Shown: piece by piece, positions 21,149-31,447 of the stretch
Layout of the letters: each line of letters starts with the position of its first letter
Position numbering within the stretch: the first letter of the stretch is position 1
Source: Icerya purchasi
Lineage: Eukaryota; Arthropoda; Insecta; Hemiptera; Monophlebidae
Direction of reading: 5' to 3'
Assembly (NCBI GenBank): GCA_039619475.1
Contig: CM077116.1
Coordinates: 103,709,164-103,773,163, forward strand
Length of the DNA stretch: 64,000 bases
Notes under the pieces: generated by a model
What the model was told of the DNA's origin: nothing
What the model saw: the letters and a program-made list of their open reading frames with translations, nothing else
Databases searched by the model: none
Made by a program: the position numbers and the translations under genes

Positions 21149-21859
21149 ATGTCGTACTTATTTCAGTTAAGTGGTAAAAAAGGTAATTTGAACAGTAATA
21201 TATATCCTCCATTATTATTAGCAAATAATCGTCAGTGGAGTATTGGATTAGTTTCGTTAACAACATATCATTCTATACATAATATCACGCCTGAATGTAA
21301 TACGTTATATTACTACGATTCTGCTTTTGCAGTAAAAACGAATGAACCTCCGAAATTTATTATATTACCTAGTGGATGTTATGAAGTGGCGGATATTGAA
21401 GAATACTTACGAGAACATTTAGATGATAGTATTATTATAAAAGGTGATGAAAGAACGTTAAAGTGTCTTATACAAAGTAAATATTACATACAATTTACCG
21501 GACTACGGAGTATTGGACCATTATTGGGTTTTGATGAAGTTTCAGATGTTTTACATCCTCTAAAGAAACATACGAGTCCTAACACCATACAAATTACTTC
21601 GATAAATATATTAAATGTATATTGTAACATAGCAACAGGAGGATATACGAATGGAACATCGTCTCATCTCATTTACAGTTTTCCTTTAAATATAGCACCC
21701 GGATATAAAATTTCTGAAACCCCGAAAACGATTATTTATTTACCCGTGAATACAGATTATATTTCAGAGTTAAATGTATATATAAAGGATCAAAACGGAA
21801 ATATCGTTGATTTTGCTAGTGAAGATTTGATTATAAATTTGCATCTAACCAGTTCGTAA
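21149..21859 (+). CDS. Minor capsid protein (penton-like, single jelly roll)
   Basis: 236 residues from the ATG at 21149, uninterrupted. The placement between protease and major capsid protein is the standard Polinton/adintovirus order. The sequence fits the penton family: 'NSNIYPPLLLANNRQWSIGL' near the N-terminus, 'LPSGCYEVADIEEYL', 'GPLLGFDE' in the middle and 'LNVYIKDQNGNIVDFASEDL' at the C-terminus, matching the 'D..G..VDF.G' end seen in many of these proteins. It would fill the pentamer vertices of the capsid. A TATA-like AAATTTATATATAAG lies at about 21029-21043, upstream of the start. Confidence 0.85.
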   Translation: MSYLFQLSGKKGNLNSNIYPPLLLANNRQWSIGLVSLTTYHSIHNITPECNTLYYYDSAFAVKTNEPPKFIILPSGCYEVADIEEYLREHLDDSIIIKGDERTLKCLIQSKYYIQFTGLRSIGPLLGFDEVSDVLHPLKKHTSPNTIQITSINILNVYCNIATGGYTNGTSSHLIYSFPLNIAPGYKISETPKTIIYLPVNTDYISELNVYIKDQNGNIVDFASEDLIINLHLTSS

Positions 21860-22086
21860 ACGTCTTAATAAAGCTGCATTAATAACGTTTAAAATGCCTG
21901 TTATATACACTAATAAAAGTATATATAAACCTTCTCAAACGAATGTTCGAAGCGAAGAAAAGTATATAAATAGAGAACGAAAAAGAAGAAAAGCGTTGAG
22001 TAGAAAAAGTATTCGTGTGCTCAAGTTGTTGGGTTATAGTGTGTTAGTTGAGTAAGATAAATCATAAATTAGTTCAGTGCAGTATA
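21860..22086 (+). promoter_or_regulatory. Upstream region of the major capsid gene
   Basis: Contains two AAAAGTATATAWA words, at 21915-21929 and 21958-21971, like those in front of the phospholipase gene. The second lies about 115 nt before the ATG at 22087. It is probably a strong late promoter with a leader of some 80-100 nt. A TTG start at 22048 in the same frame would add 13 residues and is less likely. Confidence 0.45.
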
Positions 22087-23322
22087 ATGGAACATATACT
22101 ACAAATTGATTCAGCCAATACCCTTACAGACGATACAGTTGCCAGTTATGAAATACATACTCACAAACCTTATGCCAGTTCAAAATTTGATCTTAGTGAT
22201 GAAATACATATACCTGTTCAGCAAAAGGATGTTATTACTTTACCATCAGAAAGTTATTTACTTCTACAAGGTACAGTTTCCCCATCTGTAAATTTTTCAA
22301 TGAATGGTCCGTTATTTTTATTCTCTGAATTACGGTATGAAATTAATGGAAATACTATAGAATGTGTACGACACCCTGGAATTACGACTCTCATGCGTAG
22401 ATTATTATGTTCGGAGGATATCAAATCAGATTACAATTATAGTACATGCGCTCTAAATATGGAAGAATTAAAAGTATTTACACGAGAAATTACTGATACA
22501 TTATCCCCCTCAACATCATCAGGTACTGGAGCCAAATTGTTGTTGGAATTTCAATTTATTATTCCTTTACGGTACCTATTTGGTTTTGCAGAAGACTACA
22601 GACGAGCTATCGTACACGCAAGTCAAGAAATTGTTCTCATCCGTGCCAACAGTGACAAAAATGCCTTTACCGCAACAGACGATAAGTCAATTAATGTAAC
22701 ATTTCAAACAATTGCATGGCAATTACCGTTTGTTAAATTGAGCGATCGAGCGAAAATATCCTTACTTAACAGAATAAAGAAGAAAAAGCACGCGCCTATT
22801 CAATTTAGAGCATGGTCTCTTTCTCATCAACCGGCTCTGCCTACTGTTTCAGAACACAGTTGGGTAATTAAATCATCATCAACCGCAGAACGTCCTCGAT
22901 TCATTATTATTGGATTTCAAACGAATAAACAAAATAATTTAACCAAAGATAGTTCAACATTCGATCATTTGAATATAACTGAAATTTGTGCCTACATAAA
23001 TTCAACAAGATATCCTTACAAAGTAATGAATTTAGATTTTGCTCGAAAAAAATTTGGAAACCTATACTTGTTATATGCCAATTTTCAAACAATGTATTAT
23101 GGAAAAGAACCGCCGCACCCTGCTGTGAGTGTAGAAGATTTTCTTAATAAATACCCCCTTTTCATCATACCATGTAACTTTCAAAATGAGCTCTTAAACG
23201 ATGGTAGTACGCTGCAGATTAGAATTGATTTTAAGACGCTTAATAATGTACCTTCAAACAAGTCATGTTACGTTCTTATTATACATAATAAATCAACCAG
23301 TTATAATGTATTGGAATTGTGA
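22087..23322 (+). CDS. Major capsid protein (double jelly-roll, hexon-like)
   Basis: 411 residues from the ATG at 22087, no interruptions. The start 'MEHILQIDSANTLTDDTV' and the following 'FDLSDEIHIPVQQKDVITLPSESYLLLQGTV' are characteristic of Polinton/adintovirus major capsid proteins. 'FLFSELRYEINGNTIECVRHPGI' and the 'FIIPLRYLFGFAEDYRRAI' segment (about residues 155-180) are conserved landmarks of the first jelly roll. The second jelly roll covers roughly residues 225-400. Trimers of this fold build pseudohexameric capsomers. The length is close to the family norm. An intact capsid gene next to a broken polymerase suggests a fairly recent insertion or unequal decay. Confidence 0.9.
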   Translation: MEHILQIDSANTLTDDTVASYEIHTHKPYASSKFDLSDEIHIPVQQKDVITLPSESYLLLQGTVSPSVNFSMNGPLFLFSELRYEINGNTIECVRHPGITTLMRRLLCSEDIKSDYNYSTCALNMEELKVFTREITDTLSPSTSSGTGAKLLLEFQFIIPLRYLFGFAEDYRRAIVHASQEIVLIRANSDKNAFTATDDKSINVTFQTIAWQLPFVKLSDRAKISLLNRIKKKKHAPIQFRAWSLSHQPALPTVSEHSWVIKSSSTAERPRFIIIGFQTNKQNNLTKDSSTFDHLNITEICAYINSTRYPYKVMNLDFARKKFGNLYLLYANFQTMYYGKEPPHPAVSVEDFLNKYPLFIIPCNFQNELLNDGSTLQIRIDFKTLNNVPSNKSCYVLIIHNKSTSYNVLEL

Positions 23323-23484
23323 ATATAAAAGACACCGTTTTACAATTTAGTATTTGTTGTTTTATGGTTGTGTAAACACAAATTTTACGCGTGTTAAGTT
23401 TTTTTTACTTTTGTATTTTTTAAAGTAATAAAGTTATTTTTTATAAAAAGTTTGTTTCGTTGTTGTAATTATTAGTTAGTAACG

Positions 23485-24393
23485 ATGAATAATAGTATGT
23501 TCGAAGTTATAATTGATTTTCAATGTTTTAAAAATAATGATAATGCATACATAATTAAGGAACTAGCGATTTTAAGTCTGGATGGTGAAATACAATTTCA
23601 TCAAATTTATAAACCACCGTTCGATTGGGATATATTATCAAATAGTAAAAGACGTACAAATTGGTGGCATACACGAAATTATCATTCTATTCCCTGGAAT
23701 GCCCGAGATTCTGATTATAGAAATATATTGATCAATTTGGAAAATGTTTTAATTAGATTCCAGCCGTTAAAAATTTACATTAAAGGAGACGCAAAAGTTG
23801 AAACTACATGGGAAAAATTTATGGAATCATCGATTTCAAATTACAAAATAATTAATTTAGAAACACGTTATGCTATGCCAAATTTACTAAATTTAAACAA
23901 TAAGTACCACGCTATTTCAAACGTTGTAAAATGTGACGCGCACACTGACGGAAAAACTAATACATGTTCGTTACAAAATGCTCATGTAATGGTGAAATGG
24001 TTCGATATGAATGTTAGACCAGTTTTATCTGCATTAAAATACCCCATACATGAAATGTTACAGAAAGCTACCACAAAGATATTAATTGCAGAATGCCCGG
24101 ATAAAATTTGTGATTTTTACGATAAACTACCTGAAATGTTGAAGAATAATGAAAATATTAAAAAATATTTACCGTGTTTTAAACATCGTAGATACAATAT
24201 ACCAGATTTGTTACCTCTTAGTGCAGCGCATCCAACGTTAATTAAAGATTGCAAACAATGCGGTTATACATCTTTTATTGAATTTATACGAGAAATGATT
24301 CCTGAAACTAAAAATAGCACATTTTTTGATGAAAACGTCGTTTGCGATTGTGGAAAATGCGAAGTTGTTTTTAAAATGTTTCCTGATGATTAA
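23485..24393 (+). CDS. Unidentified Polinton protein, possible RNase H-fold nuclease
   Basis: 302 residues from the ATG at 23485, intact. The N-terminus 'EVIIDFQCFKNNDNAYIIKELAIL' resembles the first strands of DEDD-type exonuclease folds (hydrophobic strand ending in Asp, then a second strand). 'LKIYIKGDAKVETTW' and 'CDAHTDGKTNTCSLQNAHVMVKWF' are further conserved-looking blocks. The usual Asp-x-Glu of the first motif reads Asp-Phe-Gln, so activity is doubtful. The C-terminus has clustered cysteines ('CKQCG', 'CDCGKC') that could bind zinc. It follows the major capsid gene and is followed by a TA-repeat with the Tc1 insertion. I cannot assign a function. Confidence 0.6.
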   Translation: MNNSMFEVIIDFQCFKNNDNAYIIKELAILSLDGEIQFHQIYKPPFDWDILSNSKRRTNWWHTRNYHSIPWNARDSDYRNILINLENVLIRFQPLKIYIKGDAKVETTWEKFMESSISNYKIINLETRYAMPNLLNLNNKYHAISNVVKCDAHTDGKTNTCSLQNAHVMVKWFDMNVRPVLSALKYPIHEMLQKATTKILIAECPDKICDFYDKLPEMLKNNENIKKYLPCFKHRRYNIPDLLPLSAAHPTLIKDCKQCGYTSFIEFIREMIPETKNSTFFDENVVCDCGKCEVVFKMFPDD

Positions 24394-24462
24394 AATTTTT
24401 AAAAATTTCGTTAATATTTTAGTTAATAAGATTTTCTTTTTTAACACATGATGTTTTTGTAA

Positions 24463-24467
<5 letters not shown>

Positions 24468-24513
<46 letters not shown>
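24468..24513 (+). repeat. TA microsatellite at the Tc1 insertion site
   Basis: About 22 TA units abut the left end of the Tc1 element. Tc1 elements duplicate TA, so a TA-rich stretch is a natural target; the remainder 'TATATATAAA' continues at 26050. Confidence 0.85.
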
Positions 24514-24516
<3 letters not shown>

Positions 24517-24632
24517 CCTTGGCCAAAAGTATTAGGCACCCTACAATTTACTTCATATTTTATGTGGCAAGGCAAAAAATTAAATTCGTAAGTTTCGTAT
24601 AATCTTTTATTAAGGAAAACTCATGAAAAAAA

Positions 24633-25780
24633 TCAATATTTGGTGTGTCCGCCTTTAGCTTTAAGTACAGCAGCAATTCTTTGAGGCATGGTGTGTACAA
24701 GTCTAGTACATTGAGCTGTACTTATAGCATCCCACTCCTCTTTTAAAGCGTTTTCTAAGGCTGATCTTGATGTGATGTTATGCTCCCGTACTTTGCGCTT
24801 CAGAATACTCCAAAGATGCTCGATAGGATTCAAATCTGGAGACTGAGCCGGCCAATCCAGCAAGAGAACCCTCTTGTCTCTAAACCAATGCATTGTGGCC
24901 GCTGATTTATGGCAGGGTGCATTATCTTGTTGGAATTTGACGTCGCCTAAATTATTATCACCAAAAATTCGCGTTATCGAAGGCAACAGTGTAGTTTCCA
25001 GTACATTTATGTACTTTCGGCTGTTCATACGGCCTTCACAAACAAACATTTCACCCAAGCCATTAGCAGCCATACAACCCCAGACCATAATGCTACCGCC
25101 TCCGTATTTTACAGTAGGTACCACACAATTTGAGCTATATTCCTCGCCCACACGTCGTTTCACTAAAGGTGTACCTGGGGTTCCAAACAACTGCAAAAAT
25201 TGAAAAAATAAATACTTACAAAATTAGTTATTATTTCAACTGCAGTGAATTAAATCGGGAGTTGCTGTTGCCATTTGTTAAAATAAATCATATAAAAACT
25301 AACCTCAAAATTGGATTCATCAGACCATAGAACATTAGACCAATCCTGTTTGCTGAAATGTTGGTGTTCCCGAGCCCACTGTAAGCGCTTCTTCCTGTTG
25401 GTCTCGGAGAGCCAGGGCTTCTTCCTAGCTTTACAGCCTCGTAATCCAGCTTGTCCCAGTCTTCTTCTTACTGTTCGAGCGCTAATCGGAATCCCAATCT
25501 CTTCTGACCAAGGAGTAGCGAGCTCTGATGATGTTTTCATCCAATTTTTGAGAGAGTCGTGGACAAGTTTTCTGTCCTGTCGCGGAGTAGTTTTGCGTTT
25601 TCGGCCTGTTCTCACTTTGTTTGCATGGGAGCCAGTCTCCACAAACTGTTTAATAGCGTTTTGGACTGCACACCGAGAGCAATTTACTAATTTGGCTATC
25701 TCCACATGGGACTTGCCTTGTTTGTGTAGCATTTGAATTTTAACCCGTTTTTCGACATCAAGCTCACTCGATTTAGGCAT
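24633..25780 (-). CDS. Tc1 transposase with one intron
   Basis: Cuts and pastes the Tc1 element. Exon 1 is 25780-25304 and exon 2 is 25190-24633, 344 residues together, the usual Tc1 length. The ATG at 25780 ('MPKSSELDVEKRV') is preferred over the upstream start at 25813. The N-terminal part has two helix-turn-helix domains ('HVEIAKLVNCSRCAVQNAIKQF' and the 'SARTVRRRLGQAGL' region). The catalytic acids are Asp in 'WSDESNF', Asp in 'QQDNAPCHKS' and Glu in 'LNPIEHLW', with 34 residues between the last two, i.e. DD34E. The intron (25303-25191, minus) is GT-AG and phase 0. Without splicing, exon 1 would run into a stop after about 17 residues. All catalytic residues are present. Confidence 0.88.
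25191..25303 (-). other. 113-nt intron in the Tc1 transposase gene
   Basis: On the minus strand the donor is GAG|GTTAGT at 25303 and the acceptor TTTTTGCAG| ends at 25191, preceded by a pyrimidine-rich tract. Removing it keeps the frame and brings together the conserved segment that follows the first catalytic Asp. Most Tc1 genes have no intron in this place. Confidence 0.75.
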
Positions 25781-26317
25781 TTCTAACTTACTTTTAGTAA
25801 ATAAGATATGCACGGAAGGTTCTTGACACTAAGAGACGTAGGAATATTCTGATAACGCACTGACAATGTTTTCTCAAAATACATGCATTATCACAACACA
25901 CTTATCTATGTGCTTATCTACGTGTAGATAAGGTTGTCTATTGTTCAACTTCGTTTCTAATAATGCTTCCTACAATATTGTTAAAGCAATTTGCCTTCGG
26001 TTTAAATATCTTATCAGTTGGGGGTGCCTAATACTTTTGGCCAAGGGTGTATATATAAAATTATGAAATATACTTGATTTATTTTCATATATATCGTTTT
26101 TACTTTTTTCACTTCTTCCCCCATATGCTTCACATTAATGCTAAAACATACACACATATAAACACGTAAATAATGAAATGAGAAAAAAACATTTATTACA
26201 CACATTGTAAAAAAACATAACAAATTTGAACCAACAACGATATACAAAAAGTTGAACGATGATAAAAAAATACATGCATGCAAATGAAAAAAATATATAC
26301 AAACAGTATGAATAAAA

Positions 26318-27200
26318 CTAAATACATAAATTATTATTATTATTGCCAATAATACGAATTTTCGATGCAAAATTTCTGTAAGGATTACAGATTTGTTTGA
26401 GGGGAACATTATATATCTCTCGATTTATTATAAATAATGTAATGTTACGTACACTATTTTTGTAAGCTATACACATTTGATTATATTTATTCATTTTATT
26501 TTTTTTATTTTTTAACCGCATACATCTTTTTTTTACTTTTTCAGTTTTAAAAATATACAATTCGGGGGCGAAGTATTTTTTATAAATAATCCCGAGTTCT
26601 AAATATTGTTCTTCTAATGATGGTACCTCATCAATAAATCTATTGGAATACGCATCTAAATCGATGCAAATATTACCCGTTTTTCGCAACTTTTGTTCAA
26701 AAAAAATTAAAGTGTTAAACCTTTCGTTATACCACTCTGCCATGTTATAAATAAAACAATCTCTCACCCATGTTAAAAACAGACTTATCGTGATAATACG
26801 TTATTTTCTTTTTCTCGAAAACGTTCGATATCCTTCTGTAATAATACAAATCTGTTTGTGGATAAGCGGATTTATTGAAATCAATTCCAAATAGTTCTTT
26901 AACTGTTGTATTAAAAATAAAATACATTTTTTTTTATTTTTGTAAACAACGTCCTAAAACAAAAAAGAATAATATCATCTATTAGAAAAATTAATTTTTA
27001 AAAGCCCCTCGAAACTCTTTATATTTTATTATTTCTTCAGGACCTCTCAAACAAATTGTAGATTTATATACAAAAATTTTACAAATCGAATCAGTTTCAT
27101 ATACATAATCAAATAAAATCATCATATGCTTAAAAAATTGCTTCAAATCTAGTGGTGAGTTATATCGACCAGAGTGTGAAAAAATAAACCTTCTTATTCC
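26318..27200 (-). pseudogene. Unrecognised Polinton coding remnants left of the polymerase
   Basis: Three minus-strand frames follow each other. The first is about 27200-26996 (no ATG; 'SHSGRYNSPLDLKQFFKHMM', then 'FDYVYETDS'). The second is 26927-26745 (60 residues; 'ELFGIDFNKSAYPQTDLYYY'). The third is 26767-26318 (149 residues; 'MAEWYNERFNTLIFFEQKL', Lys-rich C-terminus). They are in different frames with AT-rich joins and could be one decayed gene or two. They do not match the polymerase C-terminus. I recognise no family. Confidence 0.4.
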
Positions 27201-27204
27201 TTGC

Positions 27205-29598
27205 TTATATGCTGAAATTAAATTCAGTGTACAATAAACTTAACTTATTATTGCTATACATTTTTAACATTACATCATAATGAAAACTATACATAACATG
27301 TTTACTTATATCTAATATTGACATTCCTACAAATATCAGTTTATTAAATAATATTTTTTTCTGGTTCCAGTGAACAGCACATAAAAATGGTTCTTCAGAA
27401 ATCATTGTATGGTCCTTAAATCTAGGGTTACCAACTAGTTTCGTAAATTTAATTTCATCGGCGACGAGCTTAATATCTAACATATTCCTAATGTTCTGCA
27501 AAGTTTTCCCGAAAACACTGTTATTAAGGAGCTTCCAAAGGTTCTTCTCGAACTCATTTGTAGCTTTTTGACGTAAACTAGTATTGAGATCAATATATTG
27601 TTTAAGCCAGCGCGATTGGTTAAATGATATGCCACGATGAATTTTTTTTAGTATAAGCCCGTGATTTAAAGCTAATTTTAAATATTTAACATGTATGATA
27701 TAATTACTTTTATGTTCCAGTGTTGCAACTAATTTTTTTACCACTCCTTTCTTCGAGACCGCCTTCCTTTCTGGAAAGAATGGTAAATCGTTATGTATTT
27801 CGTGTAGAGTTGAGGGATACTCGACGTCTACCTCAAATACATAACCAGTCTTGCCGTCCAGATCGATATTATTAAAATTAAATTGCGCAATTTCTTGTTC
27901 GGTCATCCATTTGAATCCCCCTATAGGAAGGGGTTCACTCATGGCATAACCATACAAATTATTTGCGTCTAAATATAAAATATAATTATTTTCTTCAGAC
28001 GACGATGAAGAAGACGATGAAGACGAGGAGGCTGGTACATTATTATTAATCGTAATGTACAGGTTACAGGCATTTCCAAATTACGTTTCGAGTGTGCCGC
28101 ACCGCAGAATTTACCCATTAAATGATCATGGTCCCTAACTTTATCATTGTTTATAATTGTTTTCGAGCAAATATTACATATTGTAGCATTGTTGAATGCT
28201 ACAATATCATTCGGGGTCATAATGATCGATTTATTTTGTTTATAAATATCATACACTGTTTTTGCGTCTTCGACAAGACTTTCGACAAATTTTTTTGCAG
28301 CCTCGGGGCCGCGATATAGTCTTTGACCGTGCAAACATTGAGGCACTTCATATCCTTCCACCCGCGATATGATTAAATACAAATAGCTCATAGGCATGTG
28401 CCTATAAACTTTAATTGTATTTGAATGCTGTAACTCACTTTGTGTTCTCCGCGCACACGGTTCTTCCTCTTCCTCCTCCCCCTCCTCTTCTTCGTTTTCA
28501 CGATTTTCATCTGCAATGGGCTAGATAAAACACTCAAAGTCTGCATAGATAGAAAAAGGCACATATTGTTGTTGTCTGAACTTATCAAACTGTAATACAT
28601 TTTTCTCTGGTTTGGGCATTTCTACCGCCACCGCTGAATGATCACTGCAGCTCTTTTTATGTTCTTGTAATTTTTCAGCACTATCAACATGCCACAAACA
28701 TCTTTGACAAATATGTATTCTCCAACTACAGCTGTTGATTTGTGTTACAACCAACCGTTCCAGATCTTTAATGTAGCAGTAATGACGCTTCTCACCTTGG
28801 GTTACCAGCAATAAATCTGTATGGTCGGCACGTTCTTCTTTGGTTATGCAAACTGGATATACAAAATTGTTTTCGTCGAGCCCGTAAACGTTAATCGACG
28901 AATTCACGTTATTTTTTTTAATGTCATCGAGACTGGCAGGGAACGAAATTCCCTGCCAGTCATACTTCGCATCAAGCTCGGGCTTGTTTGTATAACGAAA
29001 TACACGTTCTACATCCCATTCTATAAATTTTGATAGCATCAAATATTTGAAACACAAATTGTCTTTATTTTTAACATTAATAATTGCTTTATGCGATTGA
29101 ATTATTTTCGGTAATGGAATAAATGACGACGTGCGCGATAATAAATTAGCGTAATTTAATTTAACTTCAAGATATATTATTTTATCAATTGTCCACCCTG
29201 ACCCTTTTACATGTTCGAATTTTTCGATTTTTTCTTTAATTTCGAGAACAGATGTATTGTAAAATTTGTTTAAATTGGCCCCCTCAACTAAATGTTTGCA
29301 TTCGGACCAAAAATATGATTGTATGACATGATCACCTTTAGTAATCGTGGTCGCTCTATGAAATATGGAATGTAACACCATATTGCATTTCAACCCTGTT
29401 CCCATATTTTTAGTAATTAAATCTGAAACGGCAGGTTGTATGTATTTTAAAAATTTACTTAATATCTCGAATATTTAAATTATCATTTACGATGTGGAAC
29501 ATGGCGAGCCTTTTATGGAATTTAGTATTAATATTTTCTACGTGAAATAATACGCGCAATGGGAACAATTTAGCTAATTCGCTATTTGAAACTGCCAT
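27205..29598 (-). pseudogene. Protein-primed family B DNA polymerase, deleted and frameshifted
   Basis: Polinton polymerase on the minus strand with its ATG at 29598. A frameshift near 29463 joins it to the frame 29405-28521, which carries the N-terminal module, a Cys/His cluster and the exonuclease I motif 'YADFEC'. A TAG at 28521-28523 follows; the same frame continues through an acidic Glu-run to 27969 and includes 'CNICSKTI...KVRDHDHL'. A frameshift near 28040-28060 leads to 27957-27205, with motif A 'YLDANNLYGYAM' and motif B 'KLLNNSVFGKT'. Exonuclease motifs II/III and the region before motif A are deleted. The motif C sequence (Tyr-x-Asp-Thr-Asp) is lost: the frame reads 'LLYTE' and stops. 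It cannot encode an active enzyme. Confidence 0.85.
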
Positions 29599-30487
29599 TA
29601 TAAAAATTCACTGTTAACAAAAACAAAATGAAAAACTATTTTTACTGGTCGAAAAATTACTACCGTGAATCGTATTTATACTATTTTTAAAAAATCACTT
29701 TGAAAACATAGAACTGTAATGCACGAAGTCACAAAACCAAATGATCGAAGAAATCTGATTTCACCAACTAACTACCCTTCGAATTTCAAACTTGCAACGA
29801 TAAAACAGGTTTTTTCAACAAATATGTCTGCAAAAGTATGTTTCAGAGATGTTACAAAAGACCTTTTTTTTGTAGTGACGGATTTAGATCATGTCAGGGC
29901 TCCAAAAAGATACTTTCTAATTCGTTATTTACGCTTCTTTCAAGGTTATACAGATGGTTTCTAAAAGATTGAATAAGTTGTTATTTAGGAATGTTATTTT
30001 AACTTGAAATTGAATAGCTCAATTTGGTGTATAAATGTTAGAAATAAACTTTTTTTTTTTTTTTTCGTTGTTTGAAAACTACCTTTTTGAAAAAAAAAAA
30101 TAGGCATAAACCCTAAATGCCCGTATAATTTTTTCTGTTCTTTTTATTTATGCGATCGTATATGAGAATATAAAATTGGTTTAGAAAACATATTTACGAT
30201 AAAAACATATATGTCAGAATAATGTATATAATATTACAAAATAATAGAACTCATTAATAAAACAAAAATACTATATTTATATTGTATATAAAGTGTTGTT
30301 TTTGGATAATGCTAGATCTAAATTTTCTAAAATATTTAAATTTTTATTTTTTTTATTTTTATATGTAATGAATCTGGACTCCTTAAATTATAATTGTCAA
30401 CGTTTTTTTTTGGAATTTATCTAAACTAAAGTTAAAAATATATATTAAATTAACATGATAAATATACGATGACTTGTAATCTAGCAT
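29599..30487. other. Upstream region of the polymerase gene and AT-rich spacer
   Basis: No gene. A stretch at about 29736-29850 is a diverged copy of 33289-33404 (shared words CCAAATGATCGA, AAAACA(A/G)GTTTTT and TCTGCAAAAG). It lies upstream of the polymerase ATG on the minus strand and may be promoter or leader. The 81-residue frame at 29719-29964 is read through this repeat and is not taken as a gene. 30050-30487 is very AT-rich. Confidence 0.5.
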
Positions 30488-31447
30488 TTAAAAAAAAATG
30501 CAGAAAAAAACTTTGTCATTGATTGATTGGTAATCTATATCATTATAATTAAGACTAGAATAAATCACATCCCCCTTCTCATCGGACATATTATTAAAAT
30601 TAAAATTATTTATAAAACTATACAATGTATTTATAATAGTATCATAATCCTCCACCACACGTTCGATGTTATATATATCATTTTTTTTAATACTAAAATT
30701 TAATGTATTAGATAAATCTATTTTTTTTTTCTGTATGCTTGTAAAGATCTCATAATTATAAAAATTAATCGATTTTTCTTTACATTGCAAAATCAATTTA
30801 TGGTCGATAAAATTTGTGCAATATGATCCAAAAGATTCTATATATGAAGGAATATTATCTGTAAATAATATTCCGACATTGTTCATGAGTGTGTGCAAAT
30901 CTGTATGGATCATATTGCACATACCTTTTTTTTTATCGTCGACAAATAAATGCAATTTTGATTCATATTTTGATAAATCTATATTTAAAATATTATTTCT
31001 ATTAAATAATTCATTTACCATATCATTATATGATAAATTTTCGTAATTTTTAACATTCCAGTTTAACTTATTTTTATAAAATTTGTGACGGGGGGATGGA
31101 TTTAAATTAAACACTAATTCATAATACTCTCTAAGACTTAATTCTAATGAAGTTAATAATAATCTGATTTCCTTATAATATATATCCCTAACAGTATTAA
31201 TATCTAATAATGGGAATAAATCCCTTAAAATATAATCGTAATTAAATATATGCATGTTAAAATTATTTAATAGATGATAATTCTTGCAAAGTAAGGCCTT
31301 GAAGTTTATGAATTTTGTGCATTTACATCTTTGCAGTGAATTAAACCCATTATAAAAAGGGTTGTTTACATTGGCCTTGCACACACATTTCAGATCTTTA
31401 TTTTTATTAAATTTTAAGCAAAATAATGCTAATAAAAATTTAATCAT
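30488..31447 (-). CDS. Orphan 319-residue protein of the Polinton
   Basis: The longest intact frame in the right third of the element, from an ATG at 31447. The N-terminus 'MIKFLLALFCLKFNKNKD' could be a short signal peptide. Two Cys clusters follow ('CVCKANVNN', 'CKCTKF'), then a long Asn/Asp/Lys/Tyr/Ile-rich helical region without clear repeats. No membrane anchor is seen at the C-terminus. Its survival without stops in 960 nt of very AT-rich DNA, where stops are frequent, argues that it is or was a real gene. A splice-acceptor-like CTTTTTTCAG ends at 31484, just upstream. Candidate roles (surface or host-interaction protein) are guesses. Confidence 0.6.
   Translation of the reverse strand: MIKFLLALFCLKFNKNKDLKCVCKANVNNPFYNGFNSLQRCKCTKFINFKALLCKNYHLLNNFNMHIFNYDYILRDLFPLLDINTVRDIYYKEIRLLLTSLELSLREYYELVFNLNPSPRHKFYKNKLNWNVKNYENLSYNDMVNELFNRNNILNIDLSKYESKLHLFVDDKKKGMCNMIHTDLHTLMNNVGILFTDNIPSYIESFGSYCTNFIDHKLILQCKEKSINFYNYEIFTSIQKKKIDLSNTLNFSIKKNDIYNIERVVEDYDTIINTLYSFINNFNFNNMSDEKGDVIYSSLNYNDIDYQSINDKVFFCIFF

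Larger units (their letters stand above)
24514..26049 (-). mobile_element. Tc1 transposon, intact-looking, 1536 bp
   Basis: Ends are a perfect 28-bp inverted repeat: CACCCTTGGCCAAAAGTATT... at 24514 and its complement ending at 26049, with TA on both sides. The single gene (25780-24633, minus) is split by a short intron. No lesions were seen in the transposase. The element sits inside the Polinton and so is younger than it. TIRs of this type (CACCCTTGGCCAAAAGTATTAGGCACC) look like a young, widely spread Tc1 family. Confidence 0.93.

Noticed and set aside
22048..22086. TTG start adding 13 residues to the major capsid protein
   Set aside because: The ATG at 22087 begins with the conserved capsid N-terminus; the upstream residues are not capsid-like.
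24238..24516. Open frame with a long Ile/Tyr repeat on the minus strand
   Set aside because: It is a translation of the TA microsatellite and the reverse strand of the 302-residue gene.
29719..29964. 81-residue plus-strand frame
   Set aside because: It is read through the diverged direct repeat, and the sister repeat at 33.3 kb does not keep the frame.
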